Position numbers and translations under genes: made by a program. Shown here one piece after another: positions 16,447 to 27,371 of a stretch of DNA of 42,607 bases. Position 1 is the first letter of the stretch. Each line of letters opens with the position of its first letter. This stretch comes from Cellvibrionaceae bacterium (GTDB taxonomy: Bacteria; Pseudomonadota; Gammaproteobacteria; Pseudomonadales; Cellvibrionaceae), in NCBI GenBank assembly GCA_025800365.1, contig JAOXRT010000028.1, forward strand, positions 1 to 42,607, read 5' to 3'. The notes under the pieces were generated by a model that was not told the origin of the DNA, made no database searches, and was given only the letters and a program-made list of their open reading frames with translations.

Positions 16447-17550
16447 CTAGTCGTTACTAAACACCAGCTCGGGTCCAGCTTGATCGGCCTCTGACTGTAA
16501 ATATAACTGGGCCGCTAGTTTACTGGCCGCCTCCGCGTAAGCCATCGACAGAGCGGAGCTAGGTGACTTCACCACCGTCGGCATACCGCCATCTAAATCC
16601 TCGCGCAACTGCTTGTCGATGGGCAGCTGCGCCAAAACTTCAATACCGTATTGCTGGGCAATGCGTTCGCCGCCGCCTTCACCAAAAATCGCCTCTTGGT
16701 GGCCACACTGACTGCAAATATGATGACTCATATTCTCCAACACCCCCAAAATAGGCACATTAACCTTATTGAACATTTCGATGCCCTTCAAAGCGTCTAT
16801 CAAGGCTATATCTTGCGGAGTAGTCACGATAAGAGCGCCACTTAGGGGCACCTTCTGAGATAGAGTTAGCTGGATATCGCCCGTGCCAGGGGGCATATCG
16901 ATCAATAGATAATCCAATTGCGGCCATGCGGTTTGTAAAAGCAGTTGCTGTAGTGCTCCAGCCGCCATAGGGCCACGCCAAACCATAGGTGTTTTATCGG
17001 TGACCAGGTTGGCCATCGATATCACCGCCAAACCATAGGCTTCTAGAGGGTACATTTGCTTCTCCCCCTTTACTCTTGGGCGCTGCCCATCTAAGCCCAA
17101 CATATGGCTTTGGCTAGGTCCGTAAATATCCGCATCCAAAATGCCTACCTTCGCGCCTGATGCTGCTAGGGCTAAAGCCAAGTTTACTGTGGTGCTGGAT
17201 TTGCCCACCCCTCCTTTACCAGAAGCTACCGCAATCACATTCGCTATATTTTCTAGGCCTGGGATGTCAGCTGGCATACTACGAGGGGCTCTCCAGCTTA
17301 TGTCGACCTCAAGGCTATTGAGCGGCCAAGGTTGCTCTTGAGTTAATTGCATAAATGCCTGCTGTAATTGTTGCTCAACAGACCAACGATAAGTATCTAT
17401 AGGGTATGGAAACTCAAGTTTAAGCTGCAAGGCCTCCCCTTCAACAACGGCCTGCTTTAGGCAATCTAAGCGATTGAGCTCTCGATGCAGTAACGGGTCT
17501 AATACTCGGTTTAATAGCTCGTCGCACAAAGGCTGGATGTCTTGGCTCAT
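16447..17550 (-). CDS. apbC: Iron-sulfur cluster carrier protein ApbC/Mrp
   Basis: ApbC/Mrp is a P-loop ATPase that carries and delivers Fe-S clusters to apoproteins. From the ATG at 17550 it has 367 residues; an upstream in-frame extension to 17667 is not conserved-looking and is discarded. Residues 1-90 form the N-terminal DUF59/MIP18-like domain. The deviant Walker A motif is ASGKGGVGKSS (about 109-119), followed by DADIYGPSQ and the DMPPGTGDIQ switch region. C279 and C282 (ICSQCGH) form the cluster-binding pair. It is divergent from metG, a common gammaproteobacterial arrangement, and its Fe-S role fits the nearby Rnf complex only loosely. Confidence 0.93.
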   Translation of the reverse strand: MSQDIQPLCDELLNRVLDPLLHRELNRLDCLKQAVVEGEALQLKLEFPYPIDTYRWSVEQQLQQAFMQLTQEQPWPLNSLEVDISWRAPRSMPADIPGLENIANVIAVASGKGGVGKSSTTVNLALALAASGAKVGILDADIYGPSQSHMLGLDGQRPRVKGEKQMYPLEAYGLAVISMANLVTDKTPMVWRGPMAAGALQQLLLQTAWPQLDYLLIDMPPGTGDIQLTLSQKVPLSGALIVTTPQDIALIDALKGIEMFNKVNVPILGVLENMSHHICSQCGHQEAIFGEGGGERIAQQYGIEVLAQLPIDKQLREDLDGGMPTVVKSPSSALSMAYAEAASKLAAQLYLQSEADQAGPELVFSND

Positions 17551-17985
17551 AGTGACTCTCTTGAATACATTAACTGCCCACATAATGGGGACGCTTTGCG
17601 CAAATGACAACGTTTCAAGGGTGATTTTTAGCGCTAAAACTAGACGCAATGGAATCACCAGTGCCAAATGGAACGCTTATATTTCAAACAACACTAAGCC
17701 GGCAATACCCCTTCCAACAGCACTAAATTAAACGCAGCAAAGACTAAGCTTATGCCTAAATAAAAGGGTTTTAAGAGTATTTAGCGATAGTTTTCAATGC
17801 TATAATCCGCGGGTTTTGCCGCCTGATGGCTAGCTAATTAAGACATATTGCATTTGATCCACTATTTCTGGACAGATGAGTGAAGCTTAGAACAAAGCAA
17901 ATTGGGCACAGCATTTGGCACATGCCACCGAATTAATGAGATTGAACAGCCCCATCGGGGCATTTTAGAGAGCGAGTTTCCATCA
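17551..17985. promoter_or_regulatory. Divergent apbC/metG intergenic region
   Basis: These 435 nt carry divergent promoters and no supported gene. A near-perfect extended -10 (TGCTATAAT, 17798-17806) reads towards metG, giving a leader of about 170 nt. In that leader GCCCC pairs with GGGGC around an ATC loop (17949-17961), followed by ATTTT, about 25 nt before the start codon; it could be a weak attenuator. No clear apbC promoter was recognised. Confidence 0.6.
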
Positions 17986-20013
17986 ATGAGTCAGCGCCGA
18001 AAAATTTTGGTCACCAGCGCACTTCCCTACGCCAACGGCCCAATTCACCTTGGCCATTTAGTCGAGTACATCCAAACCGACATCTGGGTGCGCTTCCAAA
18101 AGCTCCGTGGCCATGACTGCCACTATGTCTGTGCCGATGACGCTCACGGCACGGCCATCATGTTAAAAGCCGAGCAGTTAGGTATTACTGCCGAAGAGCA
18201 AATTGCCAACGTAAAGGCCGATCACGAAAAAGATTTTGCCGGTTTCCATATTGGTTTTGATAACTACGGTTCTACCCATAGTGAAGAAAACCGTCAGTAT
18301 TCAGAGATGATCTACCAGCGCTTGCAGGAAAATGGTCATATCGCCAGCCGTACTATTACCCAGGCTTACGATCCAGAAAAAGAATTGTTTTTGGCCGATC
18401 GCTACATCAAGGGTACCTGCCCTAAATGTAAAGCCGAAGATCAATACGGTGATAACTGCGAAGTATGCTCCGCGACTTATTCACCAACAGAGTTAATTAA
18501 CCCTAAGTCGGCCATCTCTGGCGCAACACCGATTGCCAAAGATTCAGAGCATTTCTTTTTTAAGCTGCCTGAGTTTAGCGATTTTCTAAAAGAGTGGACC
18601 CGCAGTGGCACCTTGCAAAATGAAGTTGCCAACAAACTTGCCGAGTGGCTAGATGCTGGATTACAGGAGTGGGATATTTCCCGCGATGCGCCTTATTTTG
18701 GTTTTGAGATTCCAGGTCAAAAAGGCAAGTACTTCTACGTTTGGCTGGATGCTCCGATTGGCTATATGGCCAGCTTTAAGACGCTTTGTGATCGCGAAGG
18801 TTTAGACTGGGATGAATACTGGAAGCCTGACAGCGAAACCGAGCTTTACCACTTTATCGGTAAGGACATCGTCAATTTCCACGCATTGTTTTGGCCATCG
18901 ATGCTGCACTCTGCGGGTTTCCGTAAACCAAGCGGCGTTAATGTACACGGTTTCCTAACCGTTGATGGCAAGAAAATGTCTAAGTCCCGTGGCACTTTTA
19001 TTAATGCTGCGGCCTATTTGAATCACTTAGATCCTGAATACCTGCGCTATTATTTTGCCGCCAAATTAACCGCCAGTGTTGACGATCTAGATTTAAATCT
19101 AGAAGACTTTGTTCAGCGCGTGAATACTGACCTGGTTAACAAGGTTGTTAATATCGCTAGCCGCACCGCTTCGTTTGTGAAAAAAGCCGGTGGTGAGATG
19201 TCCGCCAACATTGAAAATGCCGAGCTTTGGCAGCAGTTTTTGGATGCTGAAAACCTTATTGCTGAGCTTTATGAGCAACGCGAATACAGCAAGGCCATGC
19301 GCGAGATTATGACCTTAGCGGATGCGGCCAATGAATACATTCAAGCACAAGCGCCTTGGAGCTTGGCAAAACAAGAAGGTAATGAGCAAAAGGTTTTAGA
19401 CATCTGCAGCCTAGGGGTAAATATGTTCCGTGCCCTGATGCGTTTCTTAAAGCCAGTGCTGCCCGCTACCGCTGAAAAAGCCGAGCTATTCTTGGACGAA
19501 ACCTTAAATTGGCAAGAACCATTGGCCTACCGTGCTGGTGCCATTAACAAGTTTAAGCCACTGATGACTCGTATTGAATCCGATAAGGTTGCCGCCATGG
19601 TTGAAGACAGCAAACAAGCGGCGGCTGAAGCCATGCAGGCTGCAAAGCCAGCCGCCACTGGCCCACTTGCAGACGAACCGATTGCCGACGAAATTAATTT
19701 CGATGATTTCGCCAAGGTCGATTTGCGTGTAGCACTGATCAAACAAGCTGAGCATGTCGATGGCGCCAAGAAGCTATTAAAACTGACTTTAGATCTAGGC
19801 GGCGAAACTCGACAAGTATTTTCGGGTATTAAGAGTGCCTATGCACCTGAAGACCTGGAAGGGAAATTGACCGTTATGGTTGCTAACCTCGCGCCGAGAA
19901 AGATGAAGTTTGGTCTTTCCGAAGGCATGGTTCTAGCGGCCGGCCCAGGCGATAAAGAAATTTATCTGCTCGAGCCACACAGCGGTGCCCAACCTGGCCA
20001 AAGGGTTATGTAA
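17986..20013 (+). CDS. metG: Methionyl-tRNA synthetase
   Basis: This class I synthetase charges tRNA-Met. The ATG at 17986 gives 675 residues beginning [18 protein letters not shown], the standard MetRS start; the reading frame upstream is leader. The HIGH motif is HLGH (21-24), and the KMSKS motif is at 330-334. Zinc-binding knuckles CPKC and CEVC lie around residues 144-160. The C-terminus carries the EMAP/Arc1p-like tRNA-binding OB domain ([12 protein letters not shown] through [13 protein letters not shown]), which mediates dimerisation in bacterial MetRS. A strong terminator follows, and the rnf operon begins 113 nt downstream. Confidence 0.97.
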   Translation: MSQRRKILVTSALPYANGPIHLGHLVEYIQTDIWVRFQKLRGHDCHYVCADDAHGTAIMLKAEQLGITAEEQIANVKADHEKDFAGFHIGFDNYGSTHSEENRQYSEMIYQRLQENGHIASRTITQAYDPEKELFLADRYIKGTCPKCKAEDQYGDNCEVCSATYSPTELINPKSAISGATPIAKDSEHFFFKLPEFSDFLKEWTRSGTLQNEVANKLAEWLDAGLQEWDISRDAPYFGFEIPGQKGKYFYVWLDAPIGYMASFKTLCDREGLDWDEYWKPDSETELYHFIGKDIVNFHALFWPSMLHSAGFRKPSGVNVHGFLTVDGKKMSKSRGTFINAAAYLNHLDPEYLRYYFAAKLTASVDDLDLNLEDFVQRVNTDLVNKVVNIASRTASFVKKAGGEMSANIENAELWQQFLDAENLIAELYEQREYSKAMREIMTLADAANEYIQAQAPWSLAKQEGNEQKVLDICSLGVNMFRALMRFLKPVLPATAEKAELFLDETLNWQEPLAYRAGAINKFKPLMTRIESDKVAAMVEDSKQAAAEAMQAAKPAATGPLADEPIADEINFDDFAKVDLRVALIKQAEHVDGAKKLLKLTLDLGGETRQVFSGIKSAYAPEDLEGKLTVMVANLAPRKMKFGLSEGMVLAAGPGDKEIYLLEPHSGAQPGQRVM

Positions 20014-20034
20014 GCAAAAACTGATGTAACACAA

Positions 20035-20074
20035 GGCAAGCTATTAGCCTGAGAGCTAAGCTTGCCAATTTTTT
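20035..20074 (+). terminator. Intrinsic terminator after metG
   Basis: GGCAAGCT pairs with AGCTTGCC, and the stem extends inward through TAGC/GCTA, followed by AATTTTTT. It starts 21 nt after the metG stop and separates metG from the rnf operon. Confidence 0.88.
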
Positions 20075-20126
20075 AAGGGCCCATGAGCCCAATTGATTTA
20101 AAGCCGACAATAGCAATGGAGCAACA

Positions 20127-20702
20127 ATGGCCGATTTTGCCATTATCTTAATCAGCACCATTCTGGTGAATAACTTTGTGCTGGTGCAATTTCTTGGTTT
20201 GTGCCCGTTTATGGGTGTTTCCAATAAACTGGAAACCGCCATTGGCATGGGCGGCGCCACCACCTTCGTGCTGACCTTGGCCAGTATTTGCAGTTACTTA
20301 GTCAATACCTACCTGCTGCAACCCTTTGGCTTAGAATATTTACGTACCATTGCTTTTATTTTGGTGATCGCTGTTGTTGTTCAGTTCGCCAAAATGTTCA
20401 TCGAAAAAACCAGCCCTCTGCTCTATCGAGTCTTAGGTATCTTCTTACCCTTAATCACCACCAACTGCGCCGTATTGGGTGTGGCACTGCAAAACACTAA
20501 CAAAGCCCATAACTTTTTTGAGTCCACCGTTTATGGTTTTGGCGCAGCCTTAGGTTTCTCTTTGGTGCTGGTGCTGTTTGCCGCTATGCGTGAGCGCTTA
20601 GCCGTTGCCGATGTACCCTTAGCGTTTCAAGGCCCAGCCATTGCCATGATAACCGCTGGCTTGATGTCACTCGCCTTTATGGGCTTTGGAGGCCTGGTGT
20701 AA
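20127..20702 (+). CDS. rnfA: Rnf ion-translocating electron transport complex subunit A
   Basis: RnfA is an inner-membrane subunit of the Rnf/Rsx complex, which couples electron transfer between NADH and ferredoxin to ion movement. The 191-residue protein is almost entirely hydrophobic, with about six membrane segments. It has the characteristic [16 protein letters not shown] half-channel motif and later [16 protein letters not shown], whose cysteines are conserved across RnfA/NqrE. A GGAGC ribosome binding site precedes the ATG. It is the first of six closely packed genes, rnfABCDGE. In Escherichia coli the same complex (Rsx) helps reduce SoxR. Confidence 0.96.
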   Translation: MADFAIILISTILVNNFVLVQFLGLCPFMGVSNKLETAIGMGGATTFVLTLASICSYLVNTYLLQPFGLEYLRTIAFILVIAVVVQFAKMFIEKTSPLLYRVLGIFLPLITTNCAVLGVALQNTNKAHNFFESTVYGFGAALGFSLVLVLFAAMRERLAVADVPLAFQGPAIAMITAGLMSLAFMGFGGLV

Positions 20703-20714
20703 ACCGGGAGCATC

Positions 20715-21350
20715 ATGGATATCTCTAGCTTACATCCGCTTGTACTCGCGCTTCTGGTTCTCGGTGGCCTCGCCTTAGTGTTCGGCGCTATCCTCGGTTT
20801 TGCCGCTGTGCGCTATAAAATCGAAGGCAATCCGATCGTTGATCAAATCGATAATCTATTGCCACAAACCCAGTGCGGCCAGTGTGGCCACCCTGGTTGT
20901 CGCCCTTATGCTGAAGGCATTGCCAACGGCGAAGAAATTAATAAATGCCCACCAGGTGGACAAGATACAATTAATTCAATCGCCGACCTATTGGGCGTCG
21001 ATGCCCCTGAGCTCGATGCCGAACATGGTACGGAATCAGAATTACCAACCGTCGCCTATATTCGTGAAGACGAGTGTATTGGTTGTACTAAATGTATTCA
21101 GGCCTGCCCAATGGACGCCATTTTGGGCGCAGCAAAACAAATGCATACCGTCATTGCCGATGAGTGCACTGGCTGTGATCTCTGTGTAGAACCCTGCCCC
21201 GTTGACTGTATTGAAATGCGTGAAGTTGAAGTAACTCTACAAAACTGGAAGTGGCAATTGCCTTCACCGCTCGCCGCGGTAAGCTCCGACATCATTGCCA
21301 GTGACCGCCAAACGCCTCAAGAAACAAAGCAAGAGGATACGGCCGCATGA
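20715..21350 (+). CDS. rnfB: Rnf complex subunit B (ferredoxin-like)
   Basis: RnfB is a membrane-anchored iron-sulfur protein that takes electrons for the Rnf complex. The 211-residue protein has an N-terminal membrane helix (about 8-30), a 4Fe-4S domain with [15 protein letters not shown] and a further Cys in NKCPPGG, and two ferredoxin-type clusters, [12 protein letters not shown] and [12 protein letters not shown]. All cluster cysteines are present. It starts 12 nt after rnfA, and its stop codon overlaps the rnfC start by 4 nt (ATGA), showing translational coupling. Confidence 0.96.
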   Translation: MDISSLHPLVLALLVLGGLALVFGAILGFAAVRYKIEGNPIVDQIDNLLPQTQCGQCGHPGCRPYAEGIANGEEINKCPPGGQDTINSIADLLGVDAPELDAEHGTESELPTVAYIREDECIGCTKCIQACPMDAILGAAKQMHTVIADECTGCDLCVEPCPVDCIEMREVEVTLQNWKWQLPSPLAAVSSDIIASDRQTPQETKQEDTAA

Positions 21351-23968
21351 GTCAGTTGATTTACCCATTACGCGGCGGCGTTCATCCACCAGAAAATAAG
21401 CAACAATCACTGCAATTACCTTTGCGGCGTTTAGCTATACCAGAGGAATTGGTTTTTCCTTTAGCCCAGCATATCGGCGCGCCAGCCAAAGCCGTGGTGG
21501 AAATTGGCGATCGCGTTTTAGCGGGCCAAATGATCGCCGAACCAAATGGCCCATTCAGCGCTGCCATCCATACCAGCACTTCAGGTACTGTCAGCGCCAT
21601 TGAAGCCAGACCTATCCCACACGCTTCGGGATTGTGGGGCGACTGCATTGTCGTAGCGGCTGATGGCAAAGATGAAAGTATCGATTTTGAAGGCTGTGAA
21701 AACCCTTTCGGCCTTGATCACGAATCCTTAATTGAAAAGATTCGCCATGCGGGTATTGCCGGAATGGGAGGCGCTGGTTTCCCGAGCGCCGTAAAATTAA
21801 ACCCACCACCCAATAGCAATATCGACACCTTGATTATCAATGGTACAGAGTGTGAGCCCTATATCACGGCTGACGATGTGCTGATGCAAGAGTGTAGCGA
21901 AGATATTATTCGTGGCAGCACCCTGCTGGCACATATTTTAAACGGCCCCGATAGAATTTTAATCGGTGTTGAAGACAATAAGCCAAAGGCCATTGCTGCA
22001 CTCGAGCAATCACTGCTCAAACTCGCGGCGGAAGATCTGCCCGGCATTGATCGCATTCAAGTTGTCAGCTTCCCTACCAAGTACCCTTCTGGTGGTGAGA
22101 AGCAGCTAATTCAAATTTTAACTGGTAAAGAAGTTCCCAGTGGTGGCCTGCCCGCACATATCGGTATTGTGGTTCAGAACGTTGGTACCACTGTTGCCAT
22201 CTGGGAGGCCATTAAGCGCGGCAAACCTTTGATCGAGAGAATCACCACCGTGGTGGGTGAAAGCCTTAAAGAGCAAGGCAACGCGATTGTAAAACTGGGC
22301 AGCCCAAGCCAATTTGTACTGGAGCAATTTGGCTTCCAAGAAAAATCCTGTGCTCGCCTTATCGCTGGTGGCCCCATGATGGGCTTTAGCCTGCCCGATA
22401 GCCGCGCCCCCATAGTGAAAACCAGTAACTGTTTATTGGTACCCAGCCATCAAGAGATGCCAGATCCAGCTCCAGCACAGGCCTGTATTCGCTGCGGCCA
22501 TTGCGCGGAAGCATGTCCCGCGGGTTTGCTACCACAGCAACTCTATTGGTATGCCCAAGCTAAAGAACACGACCGTCTACTGGCTCATAACTTAATGGAC
22601 TGTATTGAATGTGGTGCCTGTTCTTTTGTTTGCCCTAGTAGCATTCCATTGGTGCAGTACTACCGCGCTTCAAAAGGTGAAATCCGACAGGCTGAGATCG
22701 AAAAAGAAAAATCTGATCGTTCTCGTCAGCGCTTTGAGTTTCGCCAAAAACGTATTGAACGTGCCGAAGCTGAAAAAGAAGCCAAGCGCCTTGCTCGCAA
22801 AAAAGCCGCCGAAGCCGCTAAGGCTAAGGCCGCCGCTAATGCAGGTGCTGCCAAAGCCGCCCCTGCTGCAGACCCGGTGGCAGCAGCCATGGCGAGAGTG
22901 CAAGCGCAGCAGTCTGATCCAGCCGAGCAACTGGCTAAGTTAGAGCGCGCCGTTAACAATGCACGCAATCGACTAAACAGCGCCGAAGAAAAATGGCAGC
23001 AGGCTGAGGGAGATCAAAAAGCCAAACTGGAATCTCGCTTTAAACAGGCGCAACTAAGACTGCAAGACGCGGAAAGCAAGCTGCACGATTTCAAACAGCA
23101 GCCTGCTGGCCAAAACCCAGCGAATTCAACCCCAGCTTCGGCAAAGCCAACTGCACCCTTAAATATTGACAGTGACGATCCGATCGAAAGAGCCAAGGCC
23201 AAAGCTCAACAGCGCCTCAACATGTCGCCTTTGGAAAAAGCTGAAAACAATTTGAGCAGCCTAAATGACAGGCTGAAAAAAGCACAAGAGAAGGCTAGCG
23301 AAGCCGATGACGATAAACGCGCGGCTATGGAAGCTGCTGTCGAAAAGCTGAAGCAGAAAAAAGCCTCGCTCGAAAAAGAAATTGATGAGTTAAAGGCCCA
23401 GGCTCCACTTAAAGAAAGCACTGCCACAGCGGAACCCCCAGTAGACCCTGACAATATTGACGACCCTATTGAGCGGGCAAAAGCAAAAGCTATGCAGAGA
23501 CTCAATATGTCTCCTGCTGAAAAGCTGCAAAATAGCCTGCAAGCTTTGCAAACAAGATTAGCAAAGGCCGAAGAAAAAGCGGCCTCGGCAGACGAAGACA
23601 AGCGCCCCGCCATGCAGGCGGCAGTCGAAAAGCTGCAAGAAAAAATCAAAACCGTCGAGCAGGAGATTGCTGAGTTTAAGGCCCAAGAAGAACCTGCAAA
23701 ACCTGCCGAAAGTACAAATGAGAGCTCTGGCGTACCGCTTGATGCGGCCAGCGCAGCAATTGAAAAAGCCAAGGCTAAAGCCGCTGCTCAAGCTCAAATG
23801 AGCGACAGTGAAAAACATGCAGCACAAATCGAATCACTGCAGCAGCGCATTCAAAAAGCACAGCAACGCCTAGATAAGGCCATCGAAGAAGGCAACGACA
23901 ATGTGGATGCCTTCCGCCTTGGGCTAGAAAAGCTACAAGCCAAGCTTAAAGAATTGGAGTCCGAATAA
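21347..23968 (+). CDS. rnfC: Rnf complex subunit C with extended repeat-rich C-terminus
   Basis: RnfC is the peripheral NADH/FMN-binding subunit of Rnf. Residues 1-450 carry the family core: GGVHPPENK near the start, [13 protein letters not shown] as the NAD/FMN-binding region, and two 4Fe-4S motifs [12 protein letters not shown] and [12 protein letters not shown]. After residue about 450 the protein becomes a charged Ala/Lys/Glu-rich coiled-coil tail holding four related units of about 95 residues, the middle two starting [11 protein letters not shown]. At 873 residues it is longer than minimal RnfC, although long tails occur in gammaproteobacteria. It overlaps rnfB by 4 nt and rnfD by 1 nt. 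Confidence 0.95.
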   Translation: MSQLIYPLRGGVHPPENKQQSLQLPLRRLAIPEELVFPLAQHIGAPAKAVVEIGDRVLAGQMIAEPNGPFSAAIHTSTSGTVSAIEARPIPHASGLWGDCIVVAADGKDESIDFEGCENPFGLDHESLIEKIRHAGIAGMGGAGFPSAVKLNPPPNSNIDTLIINGTECEPYITADDVLMQECSEDIIRGSTLLAHILNGPDRILIGVEDNKPKAIAALEQSLLKLAAEDLPGIDRIQVVSFPTKYPSGGEKQLIQILTGKEVPSGGLPAHIGIVVQNVGTTVAIWEAIKRGKPLIERITTVVGESLKEQGNAIVKLGSPSQFVLEQFGFQEKSCARLIAGGPMMGFSLPDSRAPIVKTSNCLLVPSHQEMPDPAPAQACIRCGHCAEACPAGLLPQQLYWYAQAKEHDRLLAHNLMDCIECGACSFVCPSSIPLVQYYRASKGEIRQAEIEKEKSDRSRQRFEFRQKRIERAEAEKEAKRLARKKAAEAAKAKAAANAGAAKAAPAADPVAAAMARVQAQQSDPAEQLAKLERAVNNARNRLNSAEEKWQQAEGDQKAKLESRFKQAQLRLQDAESKLHDFKQQPAGQNPANSTPASAKPTAPLNIDSDDPIERAKAKAQQRLNMSPLEKAENNLSSLNDRLKKAQEKASEADDDKRAAMEAAVEKLKQKKASLEKEIDELKAQAPLKESTATAEPPVDPDNIDDPIERAKAKAMQRLNMSPAEKLQNSLQALQTRLAKAEEKAASADEDKRPAMQAAVEKLQEKIKTVEQEIAEFKAQEEPAKPAESTNESSGVPLDAASAAIEKAKAKAAAQAQMSDSEKHAAQIESLQQRIQKAQQRLDKAIEEGNDNVDAFRLGLEKLQAKLKELESE
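22871..23960 (+). repeat. Four tandem repeats in the rnfC tail
   Basis: Related coding units begin near 22871, 23174, 23459 and 23741 (spacing 281-303 nt). The second and third units share [11 protein letters not shown] and QRLNMSP, followed by a coiled coil with EKLK or EKLQE. The first and fourth are diverged. Such repeats can vary in number between strains. Confidence 0.8.
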
Positions 23969-25020
23969 TGTCATTTTTGCGCGCCAGTTCGCCACATGCC
24001 CATGCGGCCAATAACACCGCTAAAGTTATGCAAACCGTGTTGCTGGCCACCCTTCCCGGCCTACTGGCTTTAACGGTGTTTTTTGGTCCAGGCAGCATTA
24101 TCAATATATTGCTAGCCTTAATTTTTTGCCTAGCAGGTGAAGCACTAGTCTTACGCTTACGCAAACGCCCCTTAGGATTTTATTTGCGTGATTACAGCGC
24201 GGCCGTTACCGCTGTGCTTTTGGGTCTAGCGCTACCGCCTTATTGCCCTTGGTGGGTAGTGATGGTAGCCAGTGTTAGTGCCATTATTATCGCCAAACAA
24301 CTCTATGGCGGCATGGGTTATAACCCCTTTAACCCCGCCATGGTTGGCTATGTTGTCGTGCTGATCTCATTCCCTTTGCAAATGAGCCAATGGCCAAGCC
24401 CTGCCCCGCTGCTCGAGTCCCTACCCTCTATCAGTGCGAGTTTAAGCCAGGCATTTACTGGTCAGGGGCTAGACGCTTACACCTCTGCGACGGCATTAGA
24501 TATCGTCAAACAAAACAATAGCCAACTCATTAGCCAAGTTTACGCTGACAATGATTTGTTACGTAGTGGCTCACTGGCCGGCGCTGGTTGGGAATGGGTC
24601 AACCTGGGCTTTTTAATGGGCGGCTTGTATTTGCTCTATAAAAAAGTGTTCACCTGGCATGCACCTGTGGCCATGTTGGCGAGTCTAAGCCTGTTCGCTC
24701 TACTGGGCTATGATTCAGGCAGCTCCCAGTCAGGTGGCTCCCTAAGCTTGCATCTGTTTAGCGGTGCTACCATGTTAGGTGCCTTTTTTATTATTACCGA
24801 CCCAGTTAGCTCAGCGGTATCCAATAAAGGCCGGCTTATTTTTGGTGCGGCTGTAGGCGCCCTAGTCTACTTAATTAGAGTATTGGGTAACTACCCTGAT
24901 GCGGTGGCTTTTGCGGTTTTACTAATGAACTTTGCAGCGCCTTTTATCGACTACTATACCGTGCCGCGCAGCTACGGCCACGCCAAGCCACGTAAGGCCA
25001 CGGAGAAACAAGAGCCATGA
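23968..25020 (+). CDS. rnfD: Rnf complex subunit D
   Basis: RnfD is an integral membrane subunit that carries covalent FMN and lies on the ion path. The 350-residue protein has about nine or ten membrane segments. Conserved family features include DYSAAVTAVLLGLALPP, GGMGYNPFNPAMVGYV, and the covalent flavin site region DAYTSATALD, whose threonine in the S/T-x-A-T motif is the likely attachment point. The start ATG overlaps the last base of the rnfC stop codon, and its own stop overlaps rnfG by 4 nt. Confidence 0.95.
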   Translation: MSFLRASSPHAHAANNTAKVMQTVLLATLPGLLALTVFFGPGSIINILLALIFCLAGEALVLRLRKRPLGFYLRDYSAAVTAVLLGLALPPYCPWWVVMVASVSAIIIAKQLYGGMGYNPFNPAMVGYVVVLISFPLQMSQWPSPAPLLESLPSISASLSQAFTGQGLDAYTSATALDIVKQNNSQLISQVYADNDLLRSGSLAGAGWEWVNLGFLMGGLYLLYKKVFTWHAPVAMLASLSLFALLGYDSGSSQSGGSLSLHLFSGATMLGAFFIITDPVSSAVSNKGRLIFGAAVGALVYLIRVLGNYPDAVAFAVLLMNFAAPFIDYYTVPRSYGHAKPRKATEKQEP

Positions 25021-25673
25021 CACTAGGTGATTCAATTAGCAAAAATGCCATTTTGCTGGGTGCCTTTGCGTTGCTGACGGCAGCGGTTTTAGCGGGCACC
25101 CACTTAATGACCAAAGACCGCATCGCAGCGGCGGAACGCAAAGCCGCAGAGCAAGCGCTATTAGAAATTATCGCCAGCCTGCCAGAAAAACATGATAACG
25201 ACCTGCTCGCCGACAGCTTAAATATTCCTGCAAGCCTGCAGAAAACACTGCACTGGCAAGGCGATGAAAAAGTTTATTTGGCCAAGCGTTCTGGAAAAGT
25301 GATCGCCTATTTAATTCCCGCCATTGCCCCCGAGGGTTACAGCGGCGATATAAAATTGTTGATCGGCATTACGCCATCAGGAATGCTCAGTGGAGTTAGG
25401 GTATTAGCCCACAAAGAAACCCCCGGCCTAGGCGATAAAGTTGAAACTAAAAAAAGCGATTGGATCTTGAGCTTTACCGGCCGATCGTTAACGGCTGAGA
25501 ATAGTTCGACATGGGCCGTTAAAAAAGACGGCGGCGATTTTGATCAGTTCACCGGCGCCACCATTACCCCTAGGGCCGTCGTCAAACAAGTTAAACAATC
25601 TGTAGAAGCCTTTAATAGCTGGCTGTTAAAAGAGCAAAGCCATTTAACGCAACAGGAGCCTGCCAATGACTGA
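25017..25673 (+). CDS. rnfG: Rnf complex subunit G (FMN-binding)
   Basis: RnfG is a periplasm-facing flavoprotein with one N-terminal membrane anchor (residues about 12-30). The 218-residue protein has the FMN-binding domain with [12 protein letters not shown] and the covalent attachment motif [15 protein letters not shown], where the threonine of the S/TGAT sequence carries FMN. Overlaps with rnfD (4 nt) and rnfE (8 nt) indicate tight translational coupling. Confidence 0.95.
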   Translation: MTLGDSISKNAILLGAFALLTAAVLAGTHLMTKDRIAAAERKAAEQALLEIIASLPEKHDNDLLADSLNIPASLQKTLHWQGDEKVYLAKRSGKVIAYLIPAIAPEGYSGDIKLLIGITPSGMLSGVRVLAHKETPGLGDKVETKKSDWILSFTGRSLTAENSSTWAVKKDGGDFDQFTGATITPRAVVKQVKQSVEAFNSWLLKEQSHLTQQEPAND

Positions 25674-26388
25674 TAAAAGCATTGATTACGCCGACATCAG
25701 CAAAAAAGGCTTGTGGGAAAACAACCCCGCCTTGGTGCAATTGTTGGGGCTATGCCCATTGCTGGCCGTTACTGGCTCAGTAGTTAATGCTCTGGGTTTA
25801 GGCCTTGCCACTATGTTGGTACTGCTAGGATCCAATATTAGCGTTTCATTGATTCGCCACGCGGTTAGCGATGCGATTCGCCTACCCGCCTTCGTGATGA
25901 TTATCGCTTCGTTTACCACCGCAACCGAACTGTTGATGCAAGCCTTCACCTACGAGCTGTATCAAATTCTCGGTATCTTTATCCCATTGATTGTTACCAA
26001 CTGCACCATCCTAGGGCGTGCCGACGCATTTGCCAGTAAAAATGGTGTACTGGCTTCAACTGTTGATGCTGTCATGATGGGTTTAGGCTTTTTATTGGTT
26101 TTACTGGCACTGGGCGGCATCAGAGAGCTTTTGGGTGCCGGCACGCTGTTTGCCGGTATGGATCTGCTCTTAGGCCCAATGGCGGCCAATTGGGAGCTGC
26201 AGCTAATGGGTAAGGATTACCCCGGCTTATTAGTAGCGCTGCTGCCACCTGGAGCCTTTATCGTGACAGGTTTCTTAATCGCAGCAAAGAATGCCATAGA
26301 CCATCATCAGCAAGAAAAAGCCAAGGCCAAGCAAGCACCAGTGGTCGCCGGAAGTCGACGTGTTCGCACAACCGGCCACATTAGCTAA
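25666..26388 (+). CDS. rnfE: Rnf complex subunit E
   Basis: RnfE is the membrane partner of RnfA; the two form an inverted pair around the buried iron-sulfur centre. The 240-residue protein has about six membrane segments and the signatures [17 protein letters not shown] and [18 protein letters not shown], including the conserved cysteines. It ends the rnf operon; nth, which often follows rnf genes in enterobacteria, is absent here, and a TetR gene comes 56 nt later. Confidence 0.95.
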   Translation: MTDKSIDYADISKKGLWENNPALVQLLGLCPLLAVTGSVVNALGLGLATMLVLLGSNISVSLIRHAVSDAIRLPAFVMIIASFTTATELLMQAFTYELYQILGIFIPLIVTNCTILGRADAFASKNGVLASTVDAVMMGLGFLLVLLALGGIRELLGAGTLFAGMDLLLGPMAANWELQLMGKDYPGLLVALLPPGAFIVTGFLIAAKNAIDHHQQEKAKAKQAPVVAGSRRVRTTGHIS

Positions 26389-26444
26389 ACTGTATGCAGC
26401 ACCTTTCAGCCAACTATAGGCCTAAACTGAGGTAGCAAATCATC

Positions 26445-27131
26445 ATGGCTGATGTAGACAAGAATCAGGAAAGCAACTTTAAGGGGCGACAGCCCCTCAG
26501 AGCCAATAGCAGACACCGCCGCAATGAGATTTTGCAAGCCACCTTGCGTCTTATTGCGAACGATGGCATTAGAGCTGTGCGCCATAGAGCGATTGCCAAG
26601 GAAGCGGACGTCCCACTGTCTGCCACCACCTATTATTTTAAAGACATCAACGATCTCATTAATGATGCCTTCGCGTTGTTTGTGGAGCAAAGCCAAGCAC
26701 GTAACTCTTGGTTACAGGAACAAACCCTAGCGGCCTACCAAAGCAGCCAAGCCACATTAAACAGCGATCCTAGCGGACAGCAAATGAGATCCGAGCTAGC
26801 TCGCTCAATCCCAAAGCTAGTATTGGAGCATATTCGGCGCCAAGTTGAAGATACCCAAGCTAGGCGCCTCGAACATGCCTTTTTAAATGAGACTCTCCAC
26901 AACAATGACTTAGAAGCGCGTTATGAAAACCTGCGTAATGATGTCATTGCCGCGATAGAGGCCTTTTTACAGCTGATCGGCAATGATTCACCCGCAGCAG
27001 ATGCACATTCTTTGCACGGTATTATCCAGTGGCTCGAGTATTTACTTGTAGTGGAGAATTGCGAAGCCAATTGGCAGCTGGCCGAGCTGACAATTGAACG
27101 ACAGATACAGAGACTTTTTAACAATATCTAG
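26445..27131 (+). CDS. TetR-family transcriptional regulator
   Basis: The 228-residue protein has a TetR-type helix-turn-helix at about residues 26-70 (RRNEILQATLRLIANDGIRA, then RHRAIAKEADVPLSATTYYF), the standard recognition helix pattern. The remaining helical region is a ligand-binding and dimerisation domain without recognisable specificity. The ATG follows GAGGT. It is 56 nt after rnfE on the same strand with no terminator between, so it may be transcribed with the rnf operon; whether it regulates rnf is unknown. Confidence 0.85.
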   Translation: MADVDKNQESNFKGRQPLRANSRHRRNEILQATLRLIANDGIRAVRHRAIAKEADVPLSATTYYFKDINDLINDAFALFVEQSQARNSWLQEQTLAAYQSSQATLNSDPSGQQMRSELARSIPKLVLEHIRRQVEDTQARRLEHAFLNETLHNNDLEARYENLRNDVIAAIEAFLQLIGNDSPAADAHSLHGIIQWLEYLLVVENCEANWQLAELTIERQIQRLFNNI

Positions 27132-27371
27132 GCTCAGCAGCATCAATAGCCTACGACCTCTAAACTCAATAGCCTCTATTTCCAACAAATTCTAAACTAA
27201 AGTCCTGTAAGCTCCGTGAGCGGTCAATTCCATAGTTTGAACGGCAGTGGCAAGCCAATAAATTGCGGCAAAGTTAACAGGCTCATTTCCTCTAACAGTG
27301 CTAAGATGTTATTAAGCAGTCGGCGTGGTGTGTCCGGCTTTATACGCTAAACGCTAGACAGGTTTTCTCGG

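Noticed and set aside
17551-17667. Longer N-terminus for ApbC
   Set aside because: The extra 39 residues do not fit the family start; the ATG at 17550 begins the normal Mrp N-terminal domain.
23206-23772. 188-codon minus-strand frame opposite rnfC
   Set aside because: Ser/Ala/Phe-rich shadow produced by the repetitive Lys/Glu/Ala coding of the rnfC tail.
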